Shown piece by piece: positions 43,813 to 53,791 of a stretch of DNA of 64,000 nucleotides. The stretch's first letter is position 1. The number at the start of each line of letters is the position of its first letter. Under the pieces are notes generated by a model. The model was not told where the DNA came from. It worked only from the letters and a program-made list of their open reading frames with translations, and did no database searches. The stretch is from Flavobacterium sp. (GTDB lineage: Bacteria; Bacteroidota; Bacteroidia; Flavobacteriales; Flavobacteriaceae): the NCBI GenBank assembly GCA_020403245.1, contig JADBYA010000023.1, positions 62,001-126,000 on the forward strand, written 5' to 3'. The position numbers were made by a program, and so were the translations under genes.

Positions 43813-45441
43813 ATGGATATCAACTTCAATAAAAACGAAGATCACAACAAACTTTTACTAACCGATTTAAAACAACATTTTGCCAAAGTAAAACTTGGCG
43901 GTGGCGAAAAGCGCATAGAAAAACTTCATGCCGAAGGTAAAATGACGGCACGTGAACGCATTAATTATTTGCTTGATGCTAAAGCGAATAGTATCGAAAT
44001 TGGTGCCTTTGTTGGCGATGGAATGTATGCTGAACATGGTGGTTGTCCATCTGGAGGTGTAGTAGTAAAAATGGGATACATCAAAGGAAAACAATGCATT
44101 GTTGTGGCCAATGATGCTACAGTAAAAGCGGGTGCCTGGTTTCCGATTACTGGAAAAAAGAATTTAAGAGCACAGGAGATTGCGATGGAGAATCGATTGC
44201 CAATTATCTATTTAGTTGATTCTGCTGGCGTTTATTTGCCAATGCAGGATGAAATTTTTCCCGATAAAGAACACTTCGGACGCATATTCAGAAACAATGC
44301 CATCATGAGTAGTATGGGAATTACCCAAATTGCGGCTGTGATGGGAAGTTGTGTGGCTGGTGGTGCCTACTTACCTATTATGAGTGACGAGGCGATGATT
44401 GTAGATAAAACCGGAAGTATTTTCCTTGCCGGAAGTTATTTAGTAAAAGCTGCTATAGGTGAAAACATCGATAATGAAACCCTTGGTGGTGCCACAACAC
44501 ACTGTGAAATCTCGGGCGTTACCGATTATAAAGCCAAAGACGATAAAGACGCATTGGATAGAATAAAAAGTATCGTTGGCAAAATTGGCGATTATGAAAA
44601 AGCCGGTTTTAATAGAGAAACTCCTAAAAAGCCCGCTTTAGAGGAGGCAGCCATTTATGGCATTATTCCAAAATTGCGAACGGATCAATATGATATGATG
44701 GAAATCATCAAACGCTTGGTGGACAACTCTGAAATGGATCTGTACAAAGACGGTTATGGTCAATCTATTATTACTTGCTACGCCAGAATTGACGGTTGGG
44801 CTGTGGGAATTGTAGCCAATCAGAGAACAGTTTCCAAAACGAAAAAAGGTGAAATCCAGTTTGGAGGTGTTATCTATTCGGATTCTGCCGACAAAGCCAC
44901 GCGTTTTATTGCCAATTGCAACCAAAAGAAAATTCCATTAGTGTTTATTCAAGATGTTACCGGATTTATGGTAGGAAGTAAATCGGAACATGGTGGTATC
45001 ATAAAAGATGGTGCCAAAATGGTAAATGCGGTTGCCAATTCGGTGGTGCCAAAGTTTACAGTTATTGTGGGCAACTCTTATGGTGCAGGAAATTATGCCA
45101 TGTGTGGCAAAGCGTATGACCCAAGATTAATAGTTGCCTGGCCATCTGCCGAATTGGCGGTTATGGGTGGCACTCAAGCGGCTAAAGTGTTAGCACAAAT
45201 AGAGGCATCTTCTCTTAAAGCAAAAGGCGAAATAGTAGATGAAAAAGTAGAAAAAGATTTATTTGACAAAATCAAAGCAAGATACGATGCCCAAGTTTCT
45301 CCTTATTATGCTGCTGCTCGATTGTGGACAGACGCCATCATTGACCCACTAGAAACTCGCACTTGGATTTCTATGGGAATTGAAGCGGCCAACCACGCGC
45401 CGATAGAAAAGAAATTTAATTTGGGAGTGATACAAGTGTAA
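43813..45441 (+). CDS. Acyl-CoA carboxylase beta (carboxyltransferase) subunit
   Basis: A 542-residue carboxyltransferase with crotonase-like N and C halves (AccD-type). KMTARERINYLLD is near residue 45, SGVTDYKAKDDKDAL is in the middle, and GNSYGAGNYAMCGKAYDPR with AVMGGTQAAKVL lies near residue 430. Such proteins carboxylate propionyl-, methylcrotonyl- or acetyl-CoA with a biotin subunit. The biotin-bearing alpha subunit is not in the window, so the substrate is open; length favours methylcrotonyl- or propionyl-CoA carboxylase. It is divergent from the phosphate module, and a simple-repeat region follows. Confidence 0.93.
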   Translation: MDINFNKNEDHNKLLLTDLKQHFAKVKLGGGEKRIEKLHAEGKMTARERINYLLDAKANSIEIGAFVGDGMYAEHGGCPSGGVVVKMGYIKGKQCIVVANDATVKAGAWFPITGKKNLRAQEIAMENRLPIIYLVDSAGVYLPMQDEIFPDKEHFGRIFRNNAIMSSMGITQIAAVMGSCVAGGAYLPIMSDEAMIVDKTGSIFLAGSYLVKAAIGENIDNETLGGATTHCEISGVTDYKAKDDKDALDRIKSIVGKIGDYEKAGFNRETPKKPALEEAAIYGIIPKLRTDQYDMMEIIKRLVDNSEMDLYKDGYGQSIITCYARIDGWAVGIVANQRTVSKTKKGEIQFGGVIYSDSADKATRFIANCNQKKIPLVFIQDVTGFMVGSKSEHGGIIKDGAKMVNAVANSVVPKFTVIVGNSYGAGNYAMCGKAYDPRLIVAWPSAELAVMGGTQAAKVLAQIEASSLKAKGEIVDEKVEKDLFDKIKARYDAQVSPYYAAARLWTDAIIDPLETRTWISMGIEAANHAPIEKKFNLGVIQV

Positions 45442-45770
45442 TTTTAGATTTTAGATATTAGATATTTGATTTTTGAATTTGAAATTGAATTTGAAATTGA
45501 ATTTGAAATTGAATTTGAAATTGAATTTGATTTTTGAATTTGATTTTTGATTTTTATTTTTGAATAAGTAGTTCCAACAGCGCTTCAATTATACAAATCT
45601 GAGATTTTCTGGATAGCTAATTTGAAACTTTTGTTGAAAAAATAATAATCAAAGTTATTTACTTCAAAAAGTACAAATATAAAAAATCGGTTTCCCGAAG
45701 ATTTTTATTTTCTAAATTTACTCAGTATTGATGTTGATTAACACATTAACCAATCCTAAACTCATTTCTT
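45442..45770. repeat. Intergenic simple-repeat region with a 12-base tandem array
   Basis: 45442-45566 is low-complexity TTTTAGA, GATTTTTGA and GAATTT words. It contains four perfect tandem copies of GAATTTGAAATT (45475-45522) plus a half copy. 45567-45770 is AT-rich and non-coding, leading to a TTG-initiated gene. I see nothing else in it. Confidence 0.7.
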
Positions 45771-48233
45771 TTGAATATACTACCAAAAGCAAAATCAATT
45801 GGCACCAAAATTCTTAAAGTTTTTGGAATATTAGTTTTAGTAATCTTCGTAATATATTGCACTCTTGGTCTTTATATTTCTTCACACCACAAAGTGATTG
45901 TTGCCGATATCAACAAAGTGACTAAAGAAAAATTCTCTGGCGATATCAAAATTGGCGATGTTGAAATTCTATTTTTTAAACATTTTCCCAATATTACCAT
46001 AAAAGTAAAAGATGTTGTTGTTAAAGACAGTTTGTGGAACCAACATAAAAAAACATTTATAGATACTAAAAGTATGTATGTTAAAATACAACCATGGTCA
46101 ATCATTTTGACCGATATAGAAATAAATACCATTATATTAGAAAATGCCAAGTTTGATATTTTTGTTGATAAAAACGGCTACAGTAACGCATCAGCTTTAA
46201 ATCCAAAAAAAACATCAAAAAATGGGATTAAATCGAAATCTATGATAAGTGTAGCAATTGACGAAGTAAAATTAAAGAACGTAAGCATCATTTCGGAAAA
46301 CATAATAAAACACAAACGATTTGCTTTTGAAACTGAAAACTTAAATATTAAAATTAAAACCAACGATATGGGATGGAATGCAAAAGTGAGCGTAAAAACG
46401 ATGGTCAAAAGTTTGGCTTTTAATACCCAACGTGGAAGTTTTGCAAAAGATAAATTAATTGAAGGTGAAATAAATGCAGATTATAGTAAAGAAAAACAAG
46501 AAGTCATAGTTCATTCAGACAAATTAGCCATTGGTAAAACCAATTTTCAAGTGGATGCAGCACTAGGTGTTTCTTCAAAAAACAGCAAATTTGGCATTCA
46601 CCTTTTTAGTAAATCCATTTATTGGAGAGATGCTGCGGCTTTGGTGTCTAAAAACATTAGTGATAAGTTATATAAATTTGATTTTAAAGATGCTTTTGAT
46701 GTCAAGTGTGATATAATTGGTGATTTTAAAGTTCAAGGCGATCCATTCATTCATGTCGTGACACACATGAAAAATAATACTCTAACTGCTGTAGATCACA
46801 AAATTACAAATTGTAGTATGACTGGTGTATTCACCAATGATTATGCTAAAAACGGTATTTTTAGTGACTCAAATTCTGCCATACTTCTGAATGATTATAA
46901 AGGCAGTTATAGAGAAATCCCTTTTATTACAAAAAATTTACGAATCTTAGATTTAACAAAGCCTGTAGCTTCAGGTTCAGTAGAATCAGATTTTGATATT
47001 GTTAAATTAAACGCTCTTGCTACTAAAAATAAATTTGTGTTCAAAAAAGGAAAAGCAAAAGTCAATGTTAAATTTAAAGCTGATATTGTAGCACTAAAAG
47101 TAACTAAACCCTTTATTTTGGGAACTGTTGATGTTATAAATAGCGATTTTAGTTATGTTCCTGGAAAGGTGAATTTTACAAATAATTCTATACAATTTCA
47201 ATTTAATTCAGATAGACTTATAGTTAAAAATATTACAGTAAATACTGAAAGAAGTTCCTTTAAAATGTCGGGATATTCAGAAAATTTTATGAACTTATTT
47301 TATGATAGTCCTGAAAAAATTGTAATGAACTGGAATATTGTAGGTGAGAAAATAGATTTAGGCAATTTTCTATATCTTATGAATTCTCAAAAAAAGAAAA
47401 CAGGTAAAAAACAAAAAAATGAATCTGATGCCTTAGTACATAAAGTATTGCAAAATAGTAGTATTGTAACTAATGTAAATGTAAAACAAATTATTTACAA
47501 AAAATTTATTGGAAAAGATGTCCAAGCGAAAATTTCTCTTCTCAACAGTACAATTTCTTTGCAAGAGATTTCAATTAAAAATGAAAATGCCAACTATTTT
47601 ATTACGGGTTCCATAACCGATTATGGCCAAAAAAAAGGTTTTAACATAAATGCAATGGCTAAGAATACTGATATTCAAAAATTATTAAACTCTTTTGAAA
47701 ATTTTGGTTCAACGACAGTAACTTCAAAAACTGTAAAAGGAACTATAAATTTAAATACTAACATAAAAGGATTTCTTATTAAAGATGGCGGTTTAGACAA
47801 AAAATCTTTATCGGGTAATCTAAAATTTACACTATCAAATGCTGCACTTATTAATTTTGAACCTGTTCAAAAAGTGGGAAATATTGTTTTTCCAAATAGG
47901 GATTTTAAAAACGTAACTATCGATAAAATGAATTGCGAAGGTTCAATGAAAAATGGAATTGTATCCATTAAACCAATGGAAATAAAAACAAGTGTTATGC
48001 AGGTTGATGTGGCGGGTAATTATGGTTTCGCTGGTGGTACCAATATGCAAGTAGATGTCCATTTGAGAAATCCAAAAAAAGATGAAGTTGCTAAAAATAA
48101 TGGAGCACATATTACTAAGAAAAATAAAGGAATAATTATACATTTAAAAGCTCTTGATGATAAAAATGGAAAAACAAAAATTAGTTTAGGAAGTAAAAAA
48201 GAAAAACTAAAAGAAACCAACATTTTAAAATAA
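45771..48233 (+). CDS. AsmA-family protein, TTG start
   Basis: An 820-residue protein. The only in-frame start after an upstream stop (45747-45749) is TTG at 45771. The first 45 residues contain one membrane helix (VFGILVLVIFVIYCTLGLYI), and the remainder is a long, beta-rich periplasmic region with repeated FxLxG-type strands, ending in a basic tail. AsmA/DUF748-type proteins are thought to bridge membranes and affect lipid or outer-membrane assembly. Landmarks include FPNITIKVKDVVVKD near residue 70, an AsmA N-terminal pattern. It is a single gene with no obvious partner. Confidence 0.82.
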   Translation: MNILPKAKSIGTKILKVFGILVLVIFVIYCTLGLYISSHHKVIVADINKVTKEKFSGDIKIGDVEILFFKHFPNITIKVKDVVVKDSLWNQHKKTFIDTKSMYVKIQPWSIILTDIEINTIILENAKFDIFVDKNGYSNASALNPKKTSKNGIKSKSMISVAIDEVKLKNVSIISENIIKHKRFAFETENLNIKIKTNDMGWNAKVSVKTMVKSLAFNTQRGSFAKDKLIEGEINADYSKEKQEVIVHSDKLAIGKTNFQVDAALGVSSKNSKFGIHLFSKSIYWRDAAALVSKNISDKLYKFDFKDAFDVKCDIIGDFKVQGDPFIHVVTHMKNNTLTAVDHKITNCSMTGVFTNDYAKNGIFSDSNSAILLNDYKGSYREIPFITKNLRILDLTKPVASGSVESDFDIVKLNALATKNKFVFKKGKAKVNVKFKADIVALKVTKPFILGTVDVINSDFSYVPGKVNFTNNSIQFQFNSDRLIVKNITVNTERSSFKMSGYSENFMNLFYDSPEKIVMNWNIVGEKIDLGNFLYLMNSQKKKTGKKQKNESDALVHKVLQNSSIVTNVNVKQIIYKKFIGKDVQAKISLLNSTISLQEISIKNENANYFITGSITDYGQKKGFNINAMAKNTDIQKLLNSFENFGSTTVTSKTVKGTINLNTNIKGFLIKDGGLDKKSLSGNLKFTLSNAALINFEPVQKVGNIVFPNRDFKNVTIDKMNCEGSMKNGIVSIKPMEIKTSVMQVDVAGNYGFAGGTNMQVDVHLRNPKKDEVAKNNGAHITKKNKGIIIHLKALDDKNGKTKISLGSKKEKLKETNILK

Positions 48234-48261
48234 TAAAATACTATAATCATCTTTAGTAGTC

Positions 48262-48269
48262 TATATTTG
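48262..48269 (+). promoter_or_regulatory. -7 box immediately before the RluA-type gene
   Basis: TATATTTG ends 4 bases before the ATG at 48274, so the transcript would start at or next to the start codon (leaderless) unless the true start is downstream. Confidence 0.5.
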
Positions 48270-48273
48270 TTGC

Positions 48274-49908
48274 ATGTCTTGCCACCTTTTTCAAGTATTT
48301 ACAACCGATATCTCAGGAATTTCTTTACCTGATAAATTCACGTTTCCGTTTTATTACGAGCCACATCCATTGAGTGTAATAGCGGCTAAAGCATTGCAAA
48401 ACTATCTTGAAACGCAAAACGATTTTCAACACAACTTTGGTCTAAATAAAAACCAAGAAGGATTGGTTATAGGCAAAATGTTTGGCGTTCTAGTGGTGCA
48501 AAATCAAAAAAATGAGTTGGGTTTTCTTTGGGCTTTTTCAGGAAAATTGGCTGAAAGCAATCAACATCCATTATTTGTACCCACGGTTTTTGATATGTTA
48601 ACAGAAAATAGTTTTTTTAAAAGAGAAGAAACCATTCTTAATCAGTATAACAAAAAAATAGAGAAACTTGAAAACGATGAAAATCACCTTGCAGCTGTAA
48701 AACATTTGGAGAAAATTAAACAACAAGCAGCCGTTGAAATCAAAGAACAAAAAGAAAAAATCAAAAGCAACAAAAAACTTCGTGCCGAGAAAAGAAAAAC
48801 AATAACTGCAGAAGCTATAGAACAACTGAATAAAGAAAGTCAAGACGAAGGCATTTTGCTCAAGAAAATGACTCAATATTGGAGATATCATATTCAAGCA
48901 GCTACTGAATTGGTTGACGTCTTTACTCAACAAATCAATCAACTCAAAGAAGAACGCAAGCAAAAATCATCAACACTGCAACAACAATTATTTACCGAAT
49001 ATGTCTTTTTAAATCAATACCAAGAACTAAAAAGTTTGGAAGACATATTTATGGGAAATCCACCCGCTGGTGCTGGCGAATGTGCAGCGCCAAAACTATT
49101 GCACTATGCTTTTACTTATCAGTTGAAACCTATTGCTATGGCGGAATTTTGGTGGGGACAATCGCCCAAAGGTGAAATGAGAAAACACCAACAATTCTAT
49201 CCTGCATGCACCGGGAAATGTGAACCTATTTTAAAACACATGTTACAAGGAATTCCATTAGAAGAAAATCCTTTTGAAAAAAATACTGCCAAAGGAAAAG
49301 AATTGGAAATTGTTTTTGAAGATGACTATATACTCTTGGTCAATAAACCAGCAGAATTTCTTTCCGTTCCTGGAAAACAAATCACCGAATCGGTCCAAAC
49401 CAGAATAAAAGCAAGCTATCCCAATGCTATGATAGTGCATCGGTTAGACATGTCCACTTCGGGTTTGCTGTTAATTGGAAAAACTCCTGAAATCTATAAA
49501 AAACTGCAAGCTCAGTTTATTAAACGATACGTAAAAAAGCGCTACGTCGCCTTGTTAGATGGATTGTTGTCCGAAGATAGAGGCATTATCGATTTGCCAT
49601 TGCGGGGTGATTTACACAACCGTCCCAATCAAATAGTGTGCTTCGAGCATGGCAAACCTGCCGTTACCCATTGGGAAGTTATAGAACGAAAAGACAACAA
49701 AACCCTAGTATACTTCTACCCTATCACAGGACGAACACACCAACTCCGTGTGCATGCTGCGCATCCATTAGGACTAAATACACCCATCGTTGGCGATGAT
49801 TTATATGGTACCAAAGCCAACCGTTTGCATTTGCACGCCGAGAGCATTACTTTTATTCATTCCATTTCAAAAGAAATAGTCACTTTTACTCGTGAATTTT
49901 TTTTCTAA
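48274..49908 (+). CDS. RluA-family pseudouridine synthase with long N-terminal domain
   Basis: A 544-residue protein. The C-terminal half (residues about 345-544) is a pseudouridine synthase: the RluA catalytic motif HRLDMSTSGLLL (aspartate nucleophile) and PITGRTHQLRVHAAHP are intact. The N-terminal half has a long charged coiled coil (residues about 110-240) and a segment with a GAGECAAPK cysteine and an ACTGKCEP pair (near residues 267 and 310), which may bind metal. It modifies uridine in rRNA or tRNA, but the target is not clear. This large form occurs in other Bacteroidota and some gammaproteobacteria as I recall. Confidence 0.88.
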   Translation: MSCHLFQVFTTDISGISLPDKFTFPFYYEPHPLSVIAAKALQNYLETQNDFQHNFGLNKNQEGLVIGKMFGVLVVQNQKNELGFLWAFSGKLAESNQHPLFVPTVFDMLTENSFFKREETILNQYNKKIEKLENDENHLAAVKHLEKIKQQAAVEIKEQKEKIKSNKKLRAEKRKTITAEAIEQLNKESQDEGILLKKMTQYWRYHIQAATELVDVFTQQINQLKEERKQKSSTLQQQLFTEYVFLNQYQELKSLEDIFMGNPPAGAGECAAPKLLHYAFTYQLKPIAMAEFWWGQSPKGEMRKHQQFYPACTGKCEPILKHMLQGIPLEENPFEKNTAKGKELEIVFEDDYILLVNKPAEFLSVPGKQITESVQTRIKASYPNAMIVHRLDMSTSGLLLIGKTPEIYKKLQAQFIKRYVKKRYVALLDGLLSEDRGIIDLPLRGDLHNRPNQIVCFEHGKPAVTHWEVIERKDNKTLVYFYPITGRTHQLRVHAAHPLGLNTPIVGDDLYGTKANRLHLHAESITFIHSISKEIVTFTREFFF

Positions 49909-49959
49909 ATTCGTTTTCAATAAAAAGTTATTTTTACTTATTACTAAATCCTTTCCATT

Positions 49960-51579
49960 ATGAATAAAATTATAAGTTACTCTTTTGTTATAATTGCTTT
50001 TCAAACACTAACGGCACAAGAAACTTTCACTCGAAAAGATACTCTACAAGGAGGATTGCGACCAGAACGAACTTGCTTCGATGTGATGCACTATGGTTTG
50101 GATATTAAAATAAATCCAACAGACAAATCGATTGTTGGTTTTAATGAAATTGAGTTTAAAGTTGTAACCAATACCAATAAAATCCAATTGGATTTGTTTG
50201 AAAATATGAAAGTAGATAGTATTATTTTCAATGCCAAAAAACTCAACTATACAAGAGAGTTTAATGCTGTATTTATAAAATTTGAAACCCCTTTGACTAC
50301 AGAATTACCCGTTCAAAAAATACAATTTTATTATTCAGGAAAACCCATAATTGCCAAAAATGCTCCTTGGGATGGTGGTTTTGTGTTTACATACGATACT
50401 AATACAAAAAATTGGATTGGTGTTGCTGTTCAAGGCACTGGAGCCAGTTTGTGGTATCCTGTAAAAGACACTCAAACAGATGAACCCGATAATGGTGCTA
50501 CCATAAAAGTGGCGGTTCCCAATGGTTTAATGAATGTTTCTAACGGGAGATTTATGGGAAATATAGATTTGAACAATGGCTATACCCGTTGGGATTGGGA
50601 AGTAAAAAATCCTATTAATAATTATGATATAACCATAAATATTGCCGATTATGTCCATATTCATGATAATTACAAAGGATTGGATTTAGACTATTATGTT
50701 TTGCGCGTAAATGAGGCCAAAGCCAAAAAGCATTTTGAAGAAGTAAAACCGATGATGGATTGTTTCCAAAGCAAATTCGGCGAATATCCATTCAAAGAGG
50801 ATGGCTATAAATTGGTGGAAACTCCTTATTTAGGTATGGAACATCAAAGTGCTATAGCTTATGGAAATAAATTCCTAAAAGGTTACCAAGGTTTTGATTT
50901 ATCGATGACGGGCATTGGGCTGACTTTTGATTATATCACGATACATGAAAGCGGTCACGAATGGTTTGGGAACAGCATCACTTCAAAAGATATAGCCGAT
51001 ATGTGGATTCACGAAGGTTTCACTCAATATACAGAAGTGGTTTATGTGGAATGTACTTTGGGTTATGACAAAGCCATGCAATATGCAAATGGTTTGAAAA
51101 ATGGGATTGAAAATGATAAACCAATAATTGGCAGTTATGGCGTTAATAAGGAAGGTTCGGGTGATATGTATCCAAAAGGAGCTTTGTTGTTAAATACTTT
51201 GCGGCATATAATTAACGATGATGCAAAATGGTGGAAATTACTCTTAGATTATTCGAATACATTTAAACATAAAATTATTGATACCGAAACCGTTATTGCG
51301 TTTTTCAACAAAGAAAGTGGAATTGATTTGACTACTGTTTTCAATCAGTATTTGCGTTATACTACTATCCCAAAACTGGAATTTAAAATTGTCAAAGGAA
51401 AATTAGATTGCCGTTGGTCCAATGTTGCTTCTGATTTCAATATGCCTATTGACGTTGTCATTAACAATAAAACCTTCAGAATTTACCCAAAAACCGAATG
51501 GAGTGCTACACAAATTAAAATTAAAGATGTCAATGAAGTAAAAGTAGTGACGGATAAATTTTATGTAATGCCAAATTAA
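49960..51579 (+). CDS. M1 family aminopeptidase-like metalloprotease
   Basis: A 539-residue zinc peptidase with a signal peptide (MNKIISYSFVIIAFQTLTAQ). The zinc site is intact: HESGHEWFGNS followed by the glutamate 18 residues later in WIHEGFTQYTE. A GMEHQSAIAYGN motif near residue 294 matches the exopeptidase GxMEN-type region. The usual C-terminal armadillo domain is short, giving the compact Bacteroidota form. It probably trims peptides in the periplasm. It stands alone, convergent with menE. Confidence 0.92.
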   Translation: MNKIISYSFVIIAFQTLTAQETFTRKDTLQGGLRPERTCFDVMHYGLDIKINPTDKSIVGFNEIEFKVVTNTNKIQLDLFENMKVDSIIFNAKKLNYTREFNAVFIKFETPLTTELPVQKIQFYYSGKPIIAKNAPWDGGFVFTYDTNTKNWIGVAVQGTGASLWYPVKDTQTDEPDNGATIKVAVPNGLMNVSNGRFMGNIDLNNGYTRWDWEVKNPINNYDITINIADYVHIHDNYKGLDLDYYVLRVNEAKAKKHFEEVKPMMDCFQSKFGEYPFKEDGYKLVETPYLGMEHQSAIAYGNKFLKGYQGFDLSMTGIGLTFDYITIHESGHEWFGNSITSKDIADMWIHEGFTQYTEVVYVECTLGYDKAMQYANGLKNGIENDKPIIGSYGVNKEGSGDMYPKGALLLNTLRHIINDDAKWWKLLLDYSNTFKHKIIDTETVIAFFNKESGIDLTTVFNQYLRYTTIPKLEFKIVKGKLDCRWSNVASDFNMPIDVVINNKTFRIYPKTEWSATQIKIKDVNEVKVVTDKFYVMPN

Positions 51580-51727
51580 AAAAAACCAAATTTCACCAAT
51601 TCACAAAGATTTTATTGGCTTTAAATTACGCAAATAATTTTGTGTGATTTGCTCCATTTACTCTCAGAGAATTTCATGATTTGTGAAAATTAGTAAAATC
51701 TGTGTTAATTTTTTTGAACTTATAAAT
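51580..51727. repeat. AT-rich gap with ATTTGTG-like words
   Basis: Words such as CACAAAGATTTT, TTTGTGTGATTTG and GATTTGTGAAAATTAG recur, as in common flavobacterial intergenic spacers. No gene or clear terminator is seen between the two convergent genes. Confidence 0.35.
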
Positions 51728-52768
51728 TTAGACTAACGTCTCTTTCCTCATTATTTTTCCTGTTGCGGTTTCTTTAAACTTAGAAATAAAAAGTATTTCC
51801 TTTGGTTTTTCATATTTATCTAAATCCTCATAAATAGAATGGTCAAATTCAACTTTATCCCCTTCAATAACAAGTACCAACTTTTCCCCTAATTCATTGT
51901 CTGGTTTTGAAGCAATAAAAAAACGTTGTTGAATTTTACTCATCAATTTATTCTCAATTTGTTCTGGAATTAGTTTAATTCCACCACTATTAATCATATT
52001 ATCAATTCTTCCTAGGAAGATAAATTGGTTTTCATTGACCAATTCTACAATATCATTTGTAATAATAACTTCATCCGAAATTTTTGGCGCATGAATAACC
52101 AAACAATTTCTATCATCATAACTTACTGTTACATCCGGCAAAACGGTAAATGCTTTTTCGCCTAATTTACGAGCAGCAATATGAGTTATCGTTTCCGTCA
52201 TTCCATAGGTTTCAAAGACTTCTGTTTTTAGTTTTAACAGTTGCTTTTCCAAAGTTTTATTAACAGCAGCACCACCAATTATCAATTTCTTCACTTTTTT
52301 TAACTCTTGAATTGAATTTTGAGCTTGTAACGGAACCATAGCCACAAAATCAAAATCGATTTCATTATTGCGCATTGGGTGTGAACTTGGTGCAACAAAC
52401 TCCAAATCAAGACCTAAAATCATGGCGCGAACCAGCATCATTTTTCCTGCTACATATTTCACTGGCAAACACTGCAAAGCACTGTTTCCGGGTTTCAAAT
52501 CAAAAAAATCACCCGTAGCTATAGCCGAATTAACCATAGCTTGTTTTTTAACAACTACCGTTTTAGGTTTTCCAGTTGATCCAGAAGTAAACATTTCGAT
52601 ATAATCTTTACTATCAAACCAGTCCAATAGAAAATCGCCTACTGGCTTTTCAAAATCTTCACCCTCTTTTATAAAACTATAAGCAACACGACATAAATCT
52701 TCTCTATCAAGGTGAAATCCATTGAGCTTAAATTGATTGTGCACATTTTCGTAGGTTGGAGTATTCAT
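51728..52768 (-). CDS. menE: AMP-binding enzyme, O-succinylbenzoate-CoA ligase (MenE) type
   Basis: A 346-residue adenylate-forming enzyme. The P-loop TSGSTGKPKTVVVKK is near residue 62, TYGMTETITHIA near 186 and LGRIDNMINSGGIKLIPEQIE near 260. The C-terminal lysine is in TGKIMRKET. It is shorter than most acyl-CoA synthetases (about 500), as in Bacteroidota MenE. It activates 2-succinylbenzoate for menaquinone synthesis; the other men genes are not in the window, so the assignment rests on size and motifs. It is 10 bases downstream of a CPBP protease gene. Confidence 0.85.
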   Translation of the reverse strand: MNTPTYENVHNQFKLNGFHLDREDLCRVAYSFIKEGEDFEKPVGDFLLDWFDSKDYIEMFTSGSTGKPKTVVVKKQAMVNSAIATGDFFDLKPGNSALQCLPVKYVAGKMMLVRAMILGLDLEFVAPSSHPMRNNEIDFDFVAMVPLQAQNSIQELKKVKKLIIGGAAVNKTLEKQLLKLKTEVFETYGMTETITHIAARKLGEKAFTVLPDVTVSYDDRNCLVIHAPKISDEVIITNDIVELVNENQFIFLGRIDNMINSGGIKLIPEQIENKLMSKIQQRFFIASKPDNELGEKLVLVIEGDKVEFDHSIYEDLDKYEKPKEILFISKFKETATGKIMRKETLV

Positions 52769-52778
52769 TCTTCTATTT

Positions 52779-53717
52779 TTAGTGTAGTTGATTTTCGTTT
52801 TTCATTTCAATTGTTCCAGTTAGTTTCTCTTGCCAATTGGTCCAATTGTATTTTTTACTAAAGATAAATAATAGGATTGGAAATATAATAAAGATTGGAA
52901 CCAAAATTTCAAATCCAACTGATGGCAATGAGTTGTCTTTTAAAATGGAATGCGTTTGAAAAGCAGACCAATCGGAAGTAATTAATAAGGCACCAATTAA
53001 ATTATTAGCAGCATGAAAACCAAGAGCCAATTCCATTCCTTCATCCATTAATGTAATAATTCCAAGAAAAAATCCAGTTCCAATGTAATACACTAAAATA
53101 ATATAACCCATTTTTTCTACCTCGGGATTAGCAATATGCATGCCACCAAAAATAACAGAGGTCATGACTAATGGAAACCATCTATTCTTTGCTAGCAATG
53201 CAAATCCTTGCATCAAATAACCTCTAAAAACATATTCTTCAGTGCTGGTTTGTATTGGAATTAATAAAATTCCAATGATTGCTAAAATTAAAAACGGAAT
53301 GGGTTTAAAATTGACAACAAAACTTTCAGGACTCGAGTAATACATAATCAATGTCGATACGACAGTAAAAACACTCCAAATACCGAATGAAAAAAAGAAC
53401 CTTTTCCAATCCACTTTTTCTCTTGAAGTGGTAACTGATAGTAAGGTTTGCTTGTGAAAATTCCTAACCACCAATACAATTGCAAAAAAAGCAAAAACAA
53501 AAGATAGTAAAATCAGAAATAGTGTAGCGTTGGGTTCCAAAAAAGTCATAATCGCACTTTCATCTGCTGGAAAGTGTTTTCCAGAACTAAAAGATTTTAC
53601 AAAAATGGCAATCATCAAAGGTATCTGTCCTATTGTGGAAGCAAGAATAATCAATACGGAACCTAAAATATATTTCCAAAATTTATTTTCGGGTAAAAAT
53701 CCATTTTCTATAAACAT
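52779..53717 (-). CDS. CPBP family intramembrane metalloprotease
   Basis: A 312-residue protein with about eight hydrophobic helices. The Abi/CPBP (Rce1-like) motifs are present: EEYVFRGYLMQG (EExxxR) near residue 165, GGMHIANPE near 196 and HAANNLIGAL near 234. Such enzymes process prenylated or peptide substrates, or confer immunity to bacteriocins; the role is unknown here. It is probably co-transcribed with menE. The sequence opens after a short leader of unclear promoter. Confidence 0.9.
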   Translation of the reverse strand: MFIENGFLPENKFWKYILGSVLIILASTIGQIPLMIAIFVKSFSSGKHFPADESAIMTFLEPNATLFLILLSFVFAFFAIVLVVRNFHKQTLLSVTTSREKVDWKRFFFSFGIWSVFTVVSTLIMYYSSPESFVVNFKPIPFLILAIIGILLIPIQTSTEEYVFRGYLMQGFALLAKNRWFPLVMTSVIFGGMHIANPEVEKMGYIILVYYIGTGFFLGIITLMDEGMELALGFHAANNLIGALLITSDWSAFQTHSILKDNSLPSVGFEILVPIFIIFPILLFIFSKKYNWTNWQEKLTGTIEMKNENQLH

Positions 53718-53791
53718 ATAATCCTATAATTTTGTTTCGACTAAATTAACTTATTTCTTCAAATATCAATTACTTTGTAAAAAAAATAACT

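Noticed and set aside
45475..45528. CRISPR array
   Set aside because: Repeats are contiguous 12-base units without spacers, and no cas gene is present.
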